Shown: in pieces, positions 23,573 through 32,063 of the stretch
Layout of the letters: every line of letters begins with the position of its first letter
Numbering within the stretch: position 1 is the first letter of the stretch
Assembly: GCF_020697055.1 (NCBI RefSeq)
Contig: NZ_JAJFBP010000029.1
Location: 1 to 64,000 of the forward strand
Source of the DNA: Panacagrimonas sp.
GTDB lineage: Bacteria; Pseudomonadota; Gammaproteobacteria; Nevskiales; Nevskiaceae
Reading direction: 5' to 3'
Length of the DNA stretch: 64,000 bases
The notes under the pieces: generated by a model
The model's input: only the letters and a program-made list of their open reading frames with translations
Told to the model about the DNA's origin: nothing
The model's database searches: none
Made by a program: the position numbers and the translations under genes

Positions 23573-24604
23573 ATGGACCTGATCACCGTCACCGACAAAG
23601 GCCTGTACTGCGCGCCGGGCGACTTCTACGTCGACCCCTGGCGACCGGTGCCGCGCGCGGTGATCACCCATGCGCACTCCGATCACGCGCGCACCGGGTC
23701 CAAGCACTACTGGTGCTCGACGCCCGGCCTGGGGCTGACCCGCGCGCGCGTCGGTCACGGCGGCGGCATCACCGCGGTGCCGTACGGCGAGACGTTCACG
23801 CTCGGCGAGGCGCGCGTGTCGCTGCATCCGGCCGGTCACGTGCTCGGCTCGGCGCAGGTGCGCATCGAGGCCGGCGGCGAGGTGTGGGTGGTGTCGGGCG
23901 ACTACAAGCGCGATCCGGATCCGACCTGCGCGCCGTTCGAACCGGTTCGGTGCGACGTCTTCATCACCGAGGCGACGTTCGCGCTGCCGGTCTATCGCTG
24001 GCCCGCGCCCGAGGTCGTCGCGCGCGAGATCTTCGACTGGTGGCAGGCCTGCAAGGCCGCCGGCGAGTGCGCGATGTTGTGCGCGTATTCGCTGGGCAAG
24101 GCGCAGCGCGTGCTGGCCGAACTGACGCGCTTCACCGACGAGACCGCGTACCTGCACGGCGCGGTGGTGCCGCTGGTGAAGGTGTATCGCGACGCCGGCG
24201 TGAAGATGCTGCCGACCGAACCGGTCGGAAACCAGACGAAGTTCTTCGACTGGAAGGGCCGCCTGGTGATCGCGCCGCCGGGCGCGGCCGGCACGCCCTG
24301 GATCAAGCGGTTTCGTCCGGTGTCGACCGGATTCTGCTCGGGCTGGATGCGCGTCCGGGGATCGCGTCGGCGGCAAGCCTGGGATCGCGGCTTCGTGCTG
24401 TCCGATCACGCCGACTGGGACGGGCTGCTGCTCAGCATCGAGCAGTCTGGTGCGCGCCGCGTGCTCGCCACGCACGGAAATACCGATGCGCTGATCGAGG
24501 TGCTGCGAGCGCGCGGCCTCGATGCGAGCGCGCTGCGGACCGAGTACGAGGGTGAGCAGGGTGGGAGTGCGCCGCTGGATGCGGCCGAGGAAGCCGCGGC
24601 GTGA
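23573..24604 (+). CDS. Ligase-associated MBL-fold DNA exonuclease
   Basis: 343 residues. Metallo-beta-lactamase/beta-CASP-like nuclease with the metal motif HAHSDH at residues 33-38, HPAGHVLGSAQVRIE, VVSGDYKRDPDPTC and SDHADWDGLL near the C terminus. It matches the family found next to bacterial ATP-dependent DNA ligases, whose characterised members are metal-dependent DNA nucleases. First gene of the repair cassette exonuclease-ligase-helicase-PdeM. Cytoplasmic. Confidence 0.92.
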   Translation: MDLITVTDKGLYCAPGDFYVDPWRPVPRAVITHAHSDHARTGSKHYWCSTPGLGLTRARVGHGGGITAVPYGETFTLGEARVSLHPAGHVLGSAQVRIEAGGEVWVVSGDYKRDPDPTCAPFEPVRCDVFITEATFALPVYRWPAPEVVAREIFDWWQACKAAGECAMLCAYSLGKAQRVLAELTRFTDETAYLHGAVVPLVKVYRDAGVKMLPTEPVGNQTKFFDWKGRLVIAPPGAAGTPWIKRFRPVSTGFCSGWMRVRGSRRRQAWDRGFVLSDHADWDGLLLSIEQSGARRVLATHGNTDALIEVLRARGLDASALRTEYEGEQGGSAPLDAAEEAAA

Positions 24605-24613
24605 AAGAAAAGG

Positions 24614-24713
24614 CGTCACCGCAAAGGCACAAAGGAAAAAAGCAAGGACGCAAAGGTCTTTCAACTGGTTTTCCTCTGCGTCCTTTCTTTTCCTTTGTGC
24701 CTTTGCGGTGACG
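24614..24713. repeat. GCAAAG-type palindromic repeat, copy 2
   Basis: Perfect 26-base arms (24614-24639 and 24688-24713) separated by 48 bases, containing CACCGCAAAGGCAC units. It fills the gap between the exonuclease and ligase genes, ending 16 bases before the ligase start codon. Confidence 0.85.
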
Positions 24714-24729
24714 TCCTTGACTCTTGCCC

Positions 24730-26424
24730 ATGCGTCGCTTCGCACAGCTGTACGCGGACCTCGACGACACGCGCGCCACGTCGCGCAAGCTGAGCGCGAT
24801 GCGTCGCTACTTCGCGCAGGCGCCGGCCGAGGATGCGGCCTGGGGCCTGTTCTTCCTGCTCGGCAATCGACTCAAGCGGCTGATCCCGCCGACGCGCCTG
24901 CGCGGGTGGATCGTCGAGGCAACCGGGCTGCCCGAGGCGGTGGTCGAGGAGAGCTACGCGCACGTCGGGGATCTGGGGGAGACGATCGCATTGTTGTTCG
25001 ATCGGGAAGGGTCGGGCCCCTCACCCCCACCCTCTCCCCGCTCGCGCGGGGAGAGGGAGACCGCCGTGCCCCCCCTCCCCGCATCGCGGGGAGAGGGTGG
25101 GGGCGAGGGGCCCGGCGCACTCCCACTCCACATCTGCGTCGAAAACCTCCGCGCGCTGCAAGACGCCGACGAACCCGCCCAACGCGCGTTCATCGTCGAG
25201 CAATGGCGCACCCTCCCCTATCTCGAATGCCTGCTGTTCAACAAGCTGCTGACCGGCTCGTTGCGCGTCGGCGTCTCCGCGGGCCTGGCCGCGCGCGCGA
25301 TCGCCGAGCACGCCGGCCTGGAACCGGCGCTGGTGCAGGCGCGATTGATGGGCGACTGGACGCCGAGCGTCGAAGCGTTCGAAGCGCTGCTTGCCGCCAG
25401 CGATCACGACGGCGCGCGCGATCCGTCGCAGCCCTACCCGTTCTGCCTGGCCTCGCCGCTGGAGGCCGAGCCTGAATCGATCGGCGATCCCGGCGCGTTC
25501 CTGGTCGAGTGGAAATGGGACGGCATCCGCGGCCAGCTGATCCGACGCCAAGGCCGCACGTTCCTGTGGTCGCGCGGCGAGGAACTGCTCGACGGCCGTT
25601 TCCCCGAGATCGAGGCCGCGGCCACCGCGCTGCCCGACGGCACGGTGATCGACGGCGAGGTGCTGGCCTGGAACGCGCAGGGCGTGATGCCGTTCGCGGC
25701 GCTGCAGAAGCGCATCGGCCGCAAGACGCTGGGAAAGAAGATCCTGGCCGAGAACCCGGTGGTGTTCCTGGCCTACGACCTGCTCGAGTGGGAAGGCGCG
25801 GACTGGCGCGAGCGTCCGCTGGTTGCGCGTCGCGCGCGGCTCGAATCGCTGCTCGGTCACGCCACCCGCGACGCCGCGATGCAGCTGTCGTCCGCGGTGC
25901 GCGCCGCCGACTGGCGCGAATTCGCCGCGCTGCGCGAGCAGGCGCGCGCACGCGGCGTCGAAGGCCTGATGCTCAAGCGCCTGGATTCGCCGTACCTGCC
26001 GGGACGCAAGCGCGGCTTGTGGTGGAAGTGGAAGATCGGTGCGCTGACCGTCGACACCGTGCTGTTGTACGCGCAGTCCGGGCACGGACGGCGCTCGAAT
26101 CTCTACACCGACTACACGCTCGCGGTGCGCGACGGCGAAAACCTCGTGCCGGTGGCCAAGGCCTACTCGGGGCTGACCGACGAGGAACTGGTGCAGATGG
26201 ATCGCTGGATCCGCGCGCACACGCGCGAGAAGTTCGGCCCGGTGCGCAGCGTCGACGCCGAGCAGGTGTTCGAGATCGCGTTCGAAGGAATCCAGGCGAG
26301 CACGCGGCACAAGGCCGGCGTCGCGTTGCGGTTTCCGCGGATCGCGCGGTGGAGGAAGGACAAGACGGTCGGCGAGATCGATACGCTCGAATCGCTCAAA
26401 CGGCTGATTCGTCCGTCGGCGTGA
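24730..26424 (+). CDS. ATP-dependent DNA ligase of the repair cassette
   Basis: 564 residues from the ATG at 24730 (TTG at 24724 is possible). N-terminal DNA-binding domain to about residue 235, then the adenylation domain with nucleophile Lys262 in VEWKWDGIRGQL. It also has LWSRGEELLDGRFPEI, VIDGEVLAW, EGLMLKRLDSPYLPGRK and WWKWK, followed by an OB domain. Residues of about 95-130 (SGPSPPPSPRSRGE through GEGGGEGPG) are encoded by an inserted palindromic repeat and look alien to the fold; flanking residues resume the family sequence (LPLHICVENLRAL). Seals nicks made by the associated nucleases. Ligase motifs are intact, so it is probably functional. Confidence 0.93.
   Translation: MRRFAQLYADLDDTRATSRKLSAMRRYFAQAPAEDAAWGLFFLLGNRLKRLIPPTRLRGWIVEATGLPEAVVEESYAHVGDLGETIALLFDREGSGPSPPPSPRSRGERETAVPPLPASRGEGGGEGPGALPLHICVENLRALQDADEPAQRAFIVEQWRTLPYLECLLFNKLLTGSLRVGVSAGLAARAIAEHAGLEPALVQARLMGDWTPSVEAFEALLAASDHDGARDPSQPYPFCLASPLEAEPESIGDPGAFLVEWKWDGIRGQLIRRQGRTFLWSRGEELLDGRFPEIEAAATALPDGTVIDGEVLAWNAQGVMPFAALQKRIGRKTLGKKILAENPVVFLAYDLLEWEGADWRERPLVARRARLESLLGHATRDAAMQLSSAVRAADWREFAALREQARARGVEGLMLKRLDSPYLPGRKRGLWWKWKIGALTVDTVLLYAQSGHGRRSNLYTDYTLAVRDGENLVPVAKAYSGLTDEELVQMDRWIRAHTREKFGPVRSVDAEQVFEIAFEGIQASTRHKAGVALRFPRIARWRKDKTVGEIDTLESLKRLIRPSA
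25014..25113. repeat. CCCTCTCCC-type palindrome inside the ligase coding sequence
   Basis: 28-base arms (25014-25041 and 25086-25113) that pair with one G-T mismatch, including CCCCTCACCCCCACC and its complement, with a second smaller hairpin inside. Same family as the intergenic copies near 15435 and 17308. It is translated in frame without stops. Confidence 0.85.
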
Positions 26425-26425
26425 T

Positions 26426-26450
26426 GGCGGGATGCGCTGCGCATCCCGCC
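26426..26450. repeat. Tight palindrome GGCGGGATGCGC / GCGCATCCCGCC
   Basis: Perfect 12-bp arms with a 1-base spacer, lying 1 base after the ligase stop and 4 bases before the stop of the convergent secreted-protein gene. REP-like unit; probably acts as a bidirectional 3' end or terminator. The same 12-mer recurs near 33720 and 40851. Confidence 0.75.
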
Positions 26451-26454
26451 GCGG

Positions 26455-28224
26455 CTACCCGCCCGGCCGAGGCTTGTACGGATCCCACGTCAACCGCAGA
26501 TCCAGCGCCCAGCGCGTCGTGCCGTCGGCCTTGGCGTGCGGCAACAGCTGCAGGTTGCGCTGGGTGATCCGGAACGGCGGCGGATCGGGCAGGCGATCGA
26601 AGGTCTTCGCGTCGCGCGGCGGCAGCGTGTAGACGTCGCCGTTCTCGTTGTTCGTCGCGTGCCAGCTCAGGTCGACCTTGCGCGTGAAGCCGCCGTCGGC
26701 GCCGCGGGTGTAGACCTGCGTGTTCGAGATCAGCGTACCGTGCGCCTTCTTCACCTCGTCGAGCGTGAGCGTGTACAGCAGCGACATGCCCTGTTTGATC
26801 TCGACCTCGACGCCGATGTCGAACCCGACCGCGGCGTGCGTGACCAGCGGAATGTCGAGGCCGACGCGCTTCTTTTCCATTCGCACCGGCCGCGAATCGC
26901 GCACGCGGCCGCGATCGTCGGTGACATAGCGCGTGCCGGCGTCGGGCCGCTGCCATTGCGGATCGCTGCTCAGCACCACGCGCATCGGCAATCCCGCCAC
27001 CGGCTTCTTCGTCGCGTGATCGATCACCGTGATCAGCAGGTCCAGCGTGTCGCCGCCCGATGCGGACGCAGGCGCCGCCGCCACCGCGGGGGCCGCCTTC
27101 AGCGGCGCGCCGTCCAGCCGACCGATCTCCCGAAGTTCGAAGGGACCGCCGGCCATGCCGTACAGGTACAGCCGCGTCGGCTCGTTGCCGCGACGCGCCC
27201 GGACCAGAAAGCGCGAGGGATTGTCGACCGAGTCGATCACCCGCACCTGCGCGCCCCCGAGTTCCGCGCCGACGCGTTCGACGACGTTCTCGCTGCGGTT
27301 GTCGAACCAGATCACCGGTCGCTCGCCGCCCGCGAGTTCCACGCCGATCAGCGTGCCGCGCGGCGACACGATCGGCTGCATCGCGTGGCTGCCGTCGGCG
27401 AACACGCTCAGGTGCGGATCCTCCTGGTCGGACAGATCCAGCGAAAACATCGCGTCGTGCGCGCCGCGGCGGCCCAGCGCGTTCAGCCGGTCGGCCACGT
27501 TCACGTGCACCGGCATCGGCTGCAGCGCGGGCACGCCCGGCGGAGGTCGAAAACGCGTGAGCCGTTTCCATTTCAGCGGACGCCACAGCTTGGCCTCCCC
27601 CAGCCGCGAGAACGCCGCGACCGTGCCGTCCGGCTCGGCGCCCCAGCCGAAGCGCACCTCGCCGAAGTTGTCGGTGCGGAAATGCCGGATCGGCGGCTGC
27701 GCCGCGAGCGTGGTGCGCAGCGCACCGTCCAGCACGTCGAGCTGCGCCACCGACGGAAAGGCCTCGCCCTGCGCCTGCAGGCGCAGCAGCACGGATCGGG
27801 GTTCGCGCGGCAGCCAGTCGATCACCTGCGGCCGCAGGTCGGGATCGTCACCGCGCTGTTCGTGGCGCAGCAGCACGCGCCGATCGCCGCCGTCGACGTT
27901 CACCGCCAGCACCGTGGACCGGCCGCCCAGATGCAGGCCGCACAGCAGCCGCTCCGAGTTGCCCCAGCCCCACCAGTCCAGCGTCTTGCCTTCGAAGGCG
28001 CTCGCATCGATCACGCGGCGGCGTGCATCGTCGCCGTCGAGGTCGATCACCTCCAGCGCGACCTGGTTGGCGGCGTCGCGCGCCAGGTAGGCCACGTAGC
28101 GACCGTCGGGAGACAGCGAAGGATTCTCCATGCGCGGCAGCTCCCTGGGCGCGGCGTGGGCCATCGTGCTCACCAGCGCGAGCGCGAACAGATAGAAGAA
28201 GGAGAACAGGATCCTCATGCGCAC
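26455..28224 (-). CDS. Secreted beta-propeller-like protein of unknown function
   Basis: 589 residues from GTG at 28224 (ATG at 28218 is an alternative). A clear Sec signal peptide (LFSFFYLFALALVSTMAHA). The N-terminal half begins MENPSLSPDGRYVAYLARD, like the seven-bladed propeller of S9-type peptidases or TolB-like proteins, with repeated IDLDGDDARR-like blades to about residue 360. There is no alpha/beta-hydrolase catalytic domain. After an Ala-rich linker (about 375-395) comes a domain starting TLDLLITVIDHATKKPVAGLPMRVVL, resembling an immunoglobulin-like carboxypeptidase-regulatory fold. Begins directly after the rarD stop. Function unknown. Confidence 0.7.
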   Translation of the reverse strand: MRMRILFSFFYLFALALVSTMAHAAPRELPRMENPSLSPDGRYVAYLARDAANQVALEVIDLDGDDARRRVIDASAFEGKTLDWWGWGNSERLLCGLHLGGRSTVLAVNVDGGDRRVLLRHEQRGDDPDLRPQVIDWLPREPRSVLLRLQAQGEAFPSVAQLDVLDGALRTTLAAQPPIRHFRTDNFGEVRFGWGAEPDGTVAAFSRLGEAKLWRPLKWKRLTRFRPPPGVPALQPMPVHVNVADRLNALGRRGAHDAMFSLDLSDQEDPHLSVFADGSHAMQPIVSPRGTLIGVELAGGERPVIWFDNRSENVVERVGAELGGAQVRVIDSVDNPSRFLVRARRGNEPTRLYLYGMAGGPFELREIGRLDGAPLKAAPAVAAAPASASGGDTLDLLITVIDHATKKPVAGLPMRVVLSSDPQWQRPDAGTRYVTDDRGRVRDSRPVRMEKKRVGLDIPLVTHAAVGFDIGVEVEIKQGMSLLYTLTLDEVKKAHGTLISNTQVYTRGADGGFTRKVDLSWHATNNENGDVYTLPPRDAKTFDRLPDPPPFRITQRNLQLLPHAKADGTTRWALDLRLTWDPYKPRPGG

Positions 28225-29133
28225 TCAGCCATACCCGCGCATCCGGATGCGCCACAGCCCGTCGAGCGCGTACAACGCCAGCGCGCCCCAGATGCAGCCG
28301 AAGCCGATCAGCTGCACCTCGGAGAACGGCTCGCCGAACAGGAACACGCCGGTCAGCAGCTGCAGCGTCGGTCCGATGTACTGGATGATCCCGACCAGCG
28401 ACAGCGGAATGCGCCGCGCGCCGTAGGCGAACCAGATCAGCGGCATCGCGGTGACCACGCCGGCCAGGATCATCAGCAGGTCCTCGTAGCGACCGACGTG
28501 GCCGAAGCCGCCGGTGCCCATCGCCTCGCAGAAGACCAGGTAGCCCAGCGCCGGCACGAACATGATCAGGCTCTCCACGCCCAGCCCCGGCACCGATTCC
28601 ACCGACACGATCTTGCGGATCAGTCCGTAGGTGCCGAACGAGAAGGCCAGCGCCAGCGCGATCCACGGCAGCCGACCGAGTTTCCACGTCAGCCAGGCCA
28701 CGCCGAACGCCGCCAGCGCCACCGACACCCACTGGCGCAGGTTCAGGCGCTCGCCCAGCACCGCCACGCCGAGCAGCACGTTCACCAGCGGATTGATGAA
28801 GTAGCCCAGCGCCGACTCGACCACGTGGCCGGCGTTGACCGCCCAGATGTAGAGCACCCAGTTGACGCTGATCAGCAGGCTGCTGGCCAGCAATAGCGGC
28901 GCCGCGCGCGGTCGCGACAGCGTCGCGCGCAGCCAGCCGAAGCCCTGCTTCCACATCAGGAATCCGACGACGAACACCGTGCACCACAGGATCCGGTGCG
29001 CGGTGATCTGCAACGGCGCGACCATCTGCAGCTCGCGCCAATACAGCGGGAACAGGCCCCAGGCGATGAACGCGCCGACGGTGGCGACGAAGCCGCGTCT
29101 AGCTTCTTCCGGTGTCGGCTGGGTGGGGGTCAT
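28225..29133 (-). CDS. rarD: EamA-family transporter RarD
   Basis: 302 residues with ten membrane helices. Matches the RarD branch of the drug/metabolite transporter superfamily: FIAWGLFPLYWRELQMVAPLQITAHRILW near the N terminus, GYFINPLVNVLLGVAVLGERL and WFAYGARRIPLSLVGIIQYIGPT. Natural substrate not established; rarD is annotated as chloramphenicol-sensitivity protein from E. coli. Overlaps nothing but is directly followed by the beta-propeller gene, so the two form an opposite-strand pair inside the repair cassette. Confidence 0.9.
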   Translation of the reverse strand: MTPTQPTPEEARRGFVATVGAFIAWGLFPLYWRELQMVAPLQITAHRILWCTVFVVGFLMWKQGFGWLRATLSRPRAAPLLLASSLLISVNWVLYIWAVNAGHVVESALGYFINPLVNVLLGVAVLGERLNLRQWVSVALAAFGVAWLTWKLGRLPWIALALAFSFGTYGLIRKIVSVESVPGLGVESLIMFVPALGYLVFCEAMGTGGFGHVGRYEDLLMILAGVVTAMPLIWFAYGARRIPLSLVGIIQYIGPTLQLLTGVFLFGEPFSEVQLIGFGCIWGALALYALDGLWRIRMRGYG

Positions 29134-29156
29134 GTGGGGGGCGGGGAGTACAAGCC

Positions 29157-29296
29157 GAAAGAATCACGCAAAGACGCAGAGACGCAGAGCACGCAAAGGA
29201 AAAAAGAGTGGGATTGCGCGAGGCGTGGCCTCGCCGCTTTTTACCTGAGTTTTTCTTTGCGTCCTTCGCGTCTCTGCGTCTTTGCGTGATTCTTTC
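29157..29296. repeat. GCAAAG-type palindromic repeat, copy 3
   Basis: Perfect 29-base arms at 29157-29185 and 29268-29296, built from ACGCAAAGACGCAGAGACGC units. Lies between rarD (divergent) and the helicase gene, ending 50 bases before the helicase start. Confidence 0.85.
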
Positions 29297-29346
29297 AGCT
29301 TTTCCGCCCACCTTGGAAAGACCCCCGGCGCTCCCACCCTAGGCGG

Positions 29347-31914
29347 ATGTCCGAAGCCACGCCGCGCCCCGACGTCGTCGACCGCATCGAGCGCGCGTTC
29401 GCGGCGCGCGGGTGGCGCGTCTTCGACTACCAGCGCGAGGTCTGGCGCGCGCAGGCGGCGGGCGGTTCGGGCCTGATCCACGCGCCGACCGGCACCGGCA
29501 AGACGCTCGCCGCCTGGCTCGGGCTGCTGGCGGATCCGCAGCGGATCGACGAGGGGCTCTCGGTGCTGTGGATCACGCCGATGCGCGCGCTGGCCACCGA
29601 CACCACCGCCGGATTGCAGGCCGCATGCCGCGACGTCGGCGTCGACTGGAACATCGAGATGCGCACCGGCGACACCGCGTCGCACGTGCGCGCGCGCCAG
29701 CGCCGCAAGCTGCCCAACGCGCTGGTGACCACGCCCGAATCGGCGTCGCTGCTGCTGAGCTACGCCGACCTGGTTCCGGCGCTGTCGAAACTGCGCGCGG
29801 TGGTGGTCGACGAATGGCACGAGCTGCTCGGCTCCAAGCGCGGCGTGCAGACCGAGCTGGTGCTGTCGCGGCTGCGCGCGCTCAGTCCGGAGCTGAAGAC
29901 CTGGGGCCTGTCCGCGACGCTGGGCAATCTGGACCAGGCGATGCGCACGCTGCTCGGTCCTTCGAGATCCGGACGCTGCATCTCGGCCGACGTCGACAAG
30001 CGCGTCGTGATCGAAACGCTGCTGCCGGACGTCGCCGAGCGTTTTCCGTGGGCCGGCCACATGGGCCTGGGCCAGGTGCCGCGCGTGATCGAGGCGATCC
30101 GCCGCGCGAAGACCTCGCTGCTGTTCATCAACACGCGTTCGCAGGCCGAGCGCTGGTTCGAACGGCTGACCGCGGTCGACGATCCGCCGCTGAAGGTCGC
30201 ACTGCACCACGGCTCGCTCGATCCGGCGCTGCGCGCGGCGGCCGAGGACGGACTGCGCCAGGGCACGCTCGATGCGGTGGTGGCGACCAGCAGCCTGGAC
30301 CTGGGCGTGGACTTCACGCCGGTGGACCAGGTGATCCAGATCGGCGGACCCAAGGGCATCGCGCGGCTGCTGCAGCGCGCCGGACGCAGCGGCCATCGAC
30401 CCGGCCAGGTCAGCCGCATCGTCTGCGTGCCGACGCAGGCCATCGAGATCGCCGAGTTCGCGGCCGCGCGCGAAGCCGCGGCGGCAGGCACCGTCGAAGC
30501 GCGCGTGCCGCTGACGCACGCGCTGGACGTGCTGGCCCAGCACATCGTGACGCTGGCGCTCAGCGGGTGCGTCAGCGCCGCCGAAATCCGGCGCGAGATC
30601 GCCGCCACGCACGCCTACGCCGCGCTCGACGACACCAGCTGGAACTGGGTGATGGATTTCGTCACGCGCGGCGGCAGCGCGCTGGCGGCCTATCCGCAGT
30701 ACCGCAAGGTCGCCGAGGACGCCGACGGCCGCCTGCACGTCCCGGACGCGACGCTCGCGCGCCGCCATCGCATGGCCATCGGCACGATCAGCGCCGATCC
30801 GCAGGTGCGCGTGAGCTTCGTACGCGGCGGATCGCTCGGCACGGTGGAGGAAAGCTTCGTGTCGCGACTCAAGCCCGGCGACAGCTTCGTCTTCGCCGGC
30901 CGCAAGCTGACGTTCGTGCGCGTGCGCGACATGGTCGCCCACGTGAAGGCCGGCGGCGGCGGCACGCAGGTGCCGCGCTGGATGGGCGGACGCATGCCGC
31001 TGTCGTCGGAGCTGTCGGAGCGGATGCTGCGGCTGTTCGCGCAGTCCGACGCCGGCGGCACGGCGCGGGATCCCGGCACGCGCGCGGAGATGGCCGCGCT
31101 GGCGCCGCTGCTGGAGATCCAGTCGCGCTGGTCGGCGCTGCCGCTGCCCGGCACGCTGCTGGTCGAACGCACGCGCTCGCGCGAAGGCGAGCACCTGTAC
31201 TGCTATCCGTTCGCCGGTCGCCATGTGCACGAGGGACTTTCGGCGCTGGTGGCGTGGCGGCTGTCGCAGAAGCGTCGCGCGAGCTTCGTGTTCTCGGTGA
31301 ACGACTACGGCTTCGAGCTGCTCTCGCGCGAGCTGCCGGAGCTCGACGCCGACGAGATCCGCGCGCTGTTCTCGCCGCAGGATTTCGACGCGGACCTGGT
31401 CGCGAGCATCAACGCGGCGGAAATGGCGCGGCGGCGTTTCCGCGAGATCGCGCGCATCGCGGGCCTGGTGTTCGAAGGCCATCCGGGACAGCGCAAGACG
31501 ATGCGCCAGGTGCAGGCCTCGTCCGGCCTGATCTTCGACACGCTGACGCGCTATGACCCGGAGAATCTGCTGACGCAGCAGGCGCTGCGCGAAGCACTCG
31601 ACCATCTGCTCGACGCGCGGCGCCTGCGCGCCACCGCCGGGCGGCTGTACGCCGCCCCGATCGACCTGCGCCACACCGATCGGCTCACGCCGCTGGCGTT
31701 CCCGCTGTGGGCCGAGCGCCTGTCCTCGCAGCGGCTGACCTCGGAGGACTGGCGCACGCGGATCGAGCGGATGCTCGAATCGCTGGAGATCGCCGCGGGC
31801 GGCACGCCGGGGCCGCCGATGCCGCCGCCGCTCGACCCGCCTGTCGCGGCATCGCGCACGAAACCGGCGTCCGAAACGCGGCGCAGGCGCAGGCCGCGAC
31901 GGCTGCGGCTTTAG
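29347..31914 (+). CDS. Ligase-associated Lhr-like DEXH helicase
   Basis: 855 residues. Superfamily 2 3'-to-5' helicase of the Lhr-Core type. Walker A APTGTGKT at residues 46-53, motif II DEWHE at 155-159, TWGLSATLGNLDQ (motif III). The second RecA domain has LLFINTRSQAERWF and LLQRAGRSGHRPGQ (motif VI). It is followed by the winged-helix and Lhr-type C-terminal domain, including SVNDYGFELLS. Likely unwinds damaged DNA for the exonuclease and PdeM. Length is right for Lhr-Core (about 850) and shorter than full-length Lhr. Confidence 0.94.
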   Translation: MSEATPRPDVVDRIERAFAARGWRVFDYQREVWRAQAAGGSGLIHAPTGTGKTLAAWLGLLADPQRIDEGLSVLWITPMRALATDTTAGLQAACRDVGVDWNIEMRTGDTASHVRARQRRKLPNALVTTPESASLLLSYADLVPALSKLRAVVVDEWHELLGSKRGVQTELVLSRLRALSPELKTWGLSATLGNLDQAMRTLLGPSRSGRCISADVDKRVVIETLLPDVAERFPWAGHMGLGQVPRVIEAIRRAKTSLLFINTRSQAERWFERLTAVDDPPLKVALHHGSLDPALRAAAEDGLRQGTLDAVVATSSLDLGVDFTPVDQVIQIGGPKGIARLLQRAGRSGHRPGQVSRIVCVPTQAIEIAEFAAAREAAAAGTVEARVPLTHALDVLAQHIVTLALSGCVSAAEIRREIAATHAYAALDDTSWNWVMDFVTRGGSALAAYPQYRKVAEDADGRLHVPDATLARRHRMAIGTISADPQVRVSFVRGGSLGTVEESFVSRLKPGDSFVFAGRKLTFVRVRDMVAHVKAGGGGTQVPRWMGGRMPLSSELSERMLRLFAQSDAGGTARDPGTRAEMAALAPLLEIQSRWSALPLPGTLLVERTRSREGEHLYCYPFAGRHVHEGLSALVAWRLSQKRRASFVFSVNDYGFELLSRELPELDADEIRALFSPQDFDADLVASINAAEMARRRFREIARIAGLVFEGHPGQRKTMRQVQASSGLIFDTLTRYDPENLLTQQALREALDHLLDARRLRATAGRLYAAPIDLRHTDRLTPLAFPLWAERLSSQRLTSEDWRTRIERMLESLEIAAGGTPGPPMPPPLDPPVAASRTKPASETRRRRRPRRLRL

Positions 31915-31930
31915 CGGGTCGGACAGAATT

Positions 31931-32038
31931 CAACGCAAAGACGCAGAGGACGCAAGGAAAAGAATCTGGAGGGTCGCTCGTCCCTAGGAATCCTTCTCTC
32001 GCCGTTTCCCCTCTGCGACCCTTTGCGTCTTTGCGTTG
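31931..32038. repeat. GCAAAG-type palindromic repeat, copy 4
   Basis: CAACGCAAAGACGCA (31931-31945) pairs with its complement at 32024-32038; inner GAGGACGCAAGG and CCTCTGCG units are imperfectly paired. It separates the helicase from PdeM, ending 25 bases before the PdeM start. Confidence 0.8.
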
Positions 32039-32063
32039 CAACTTTCTTAGACTCCCCCTCCCC

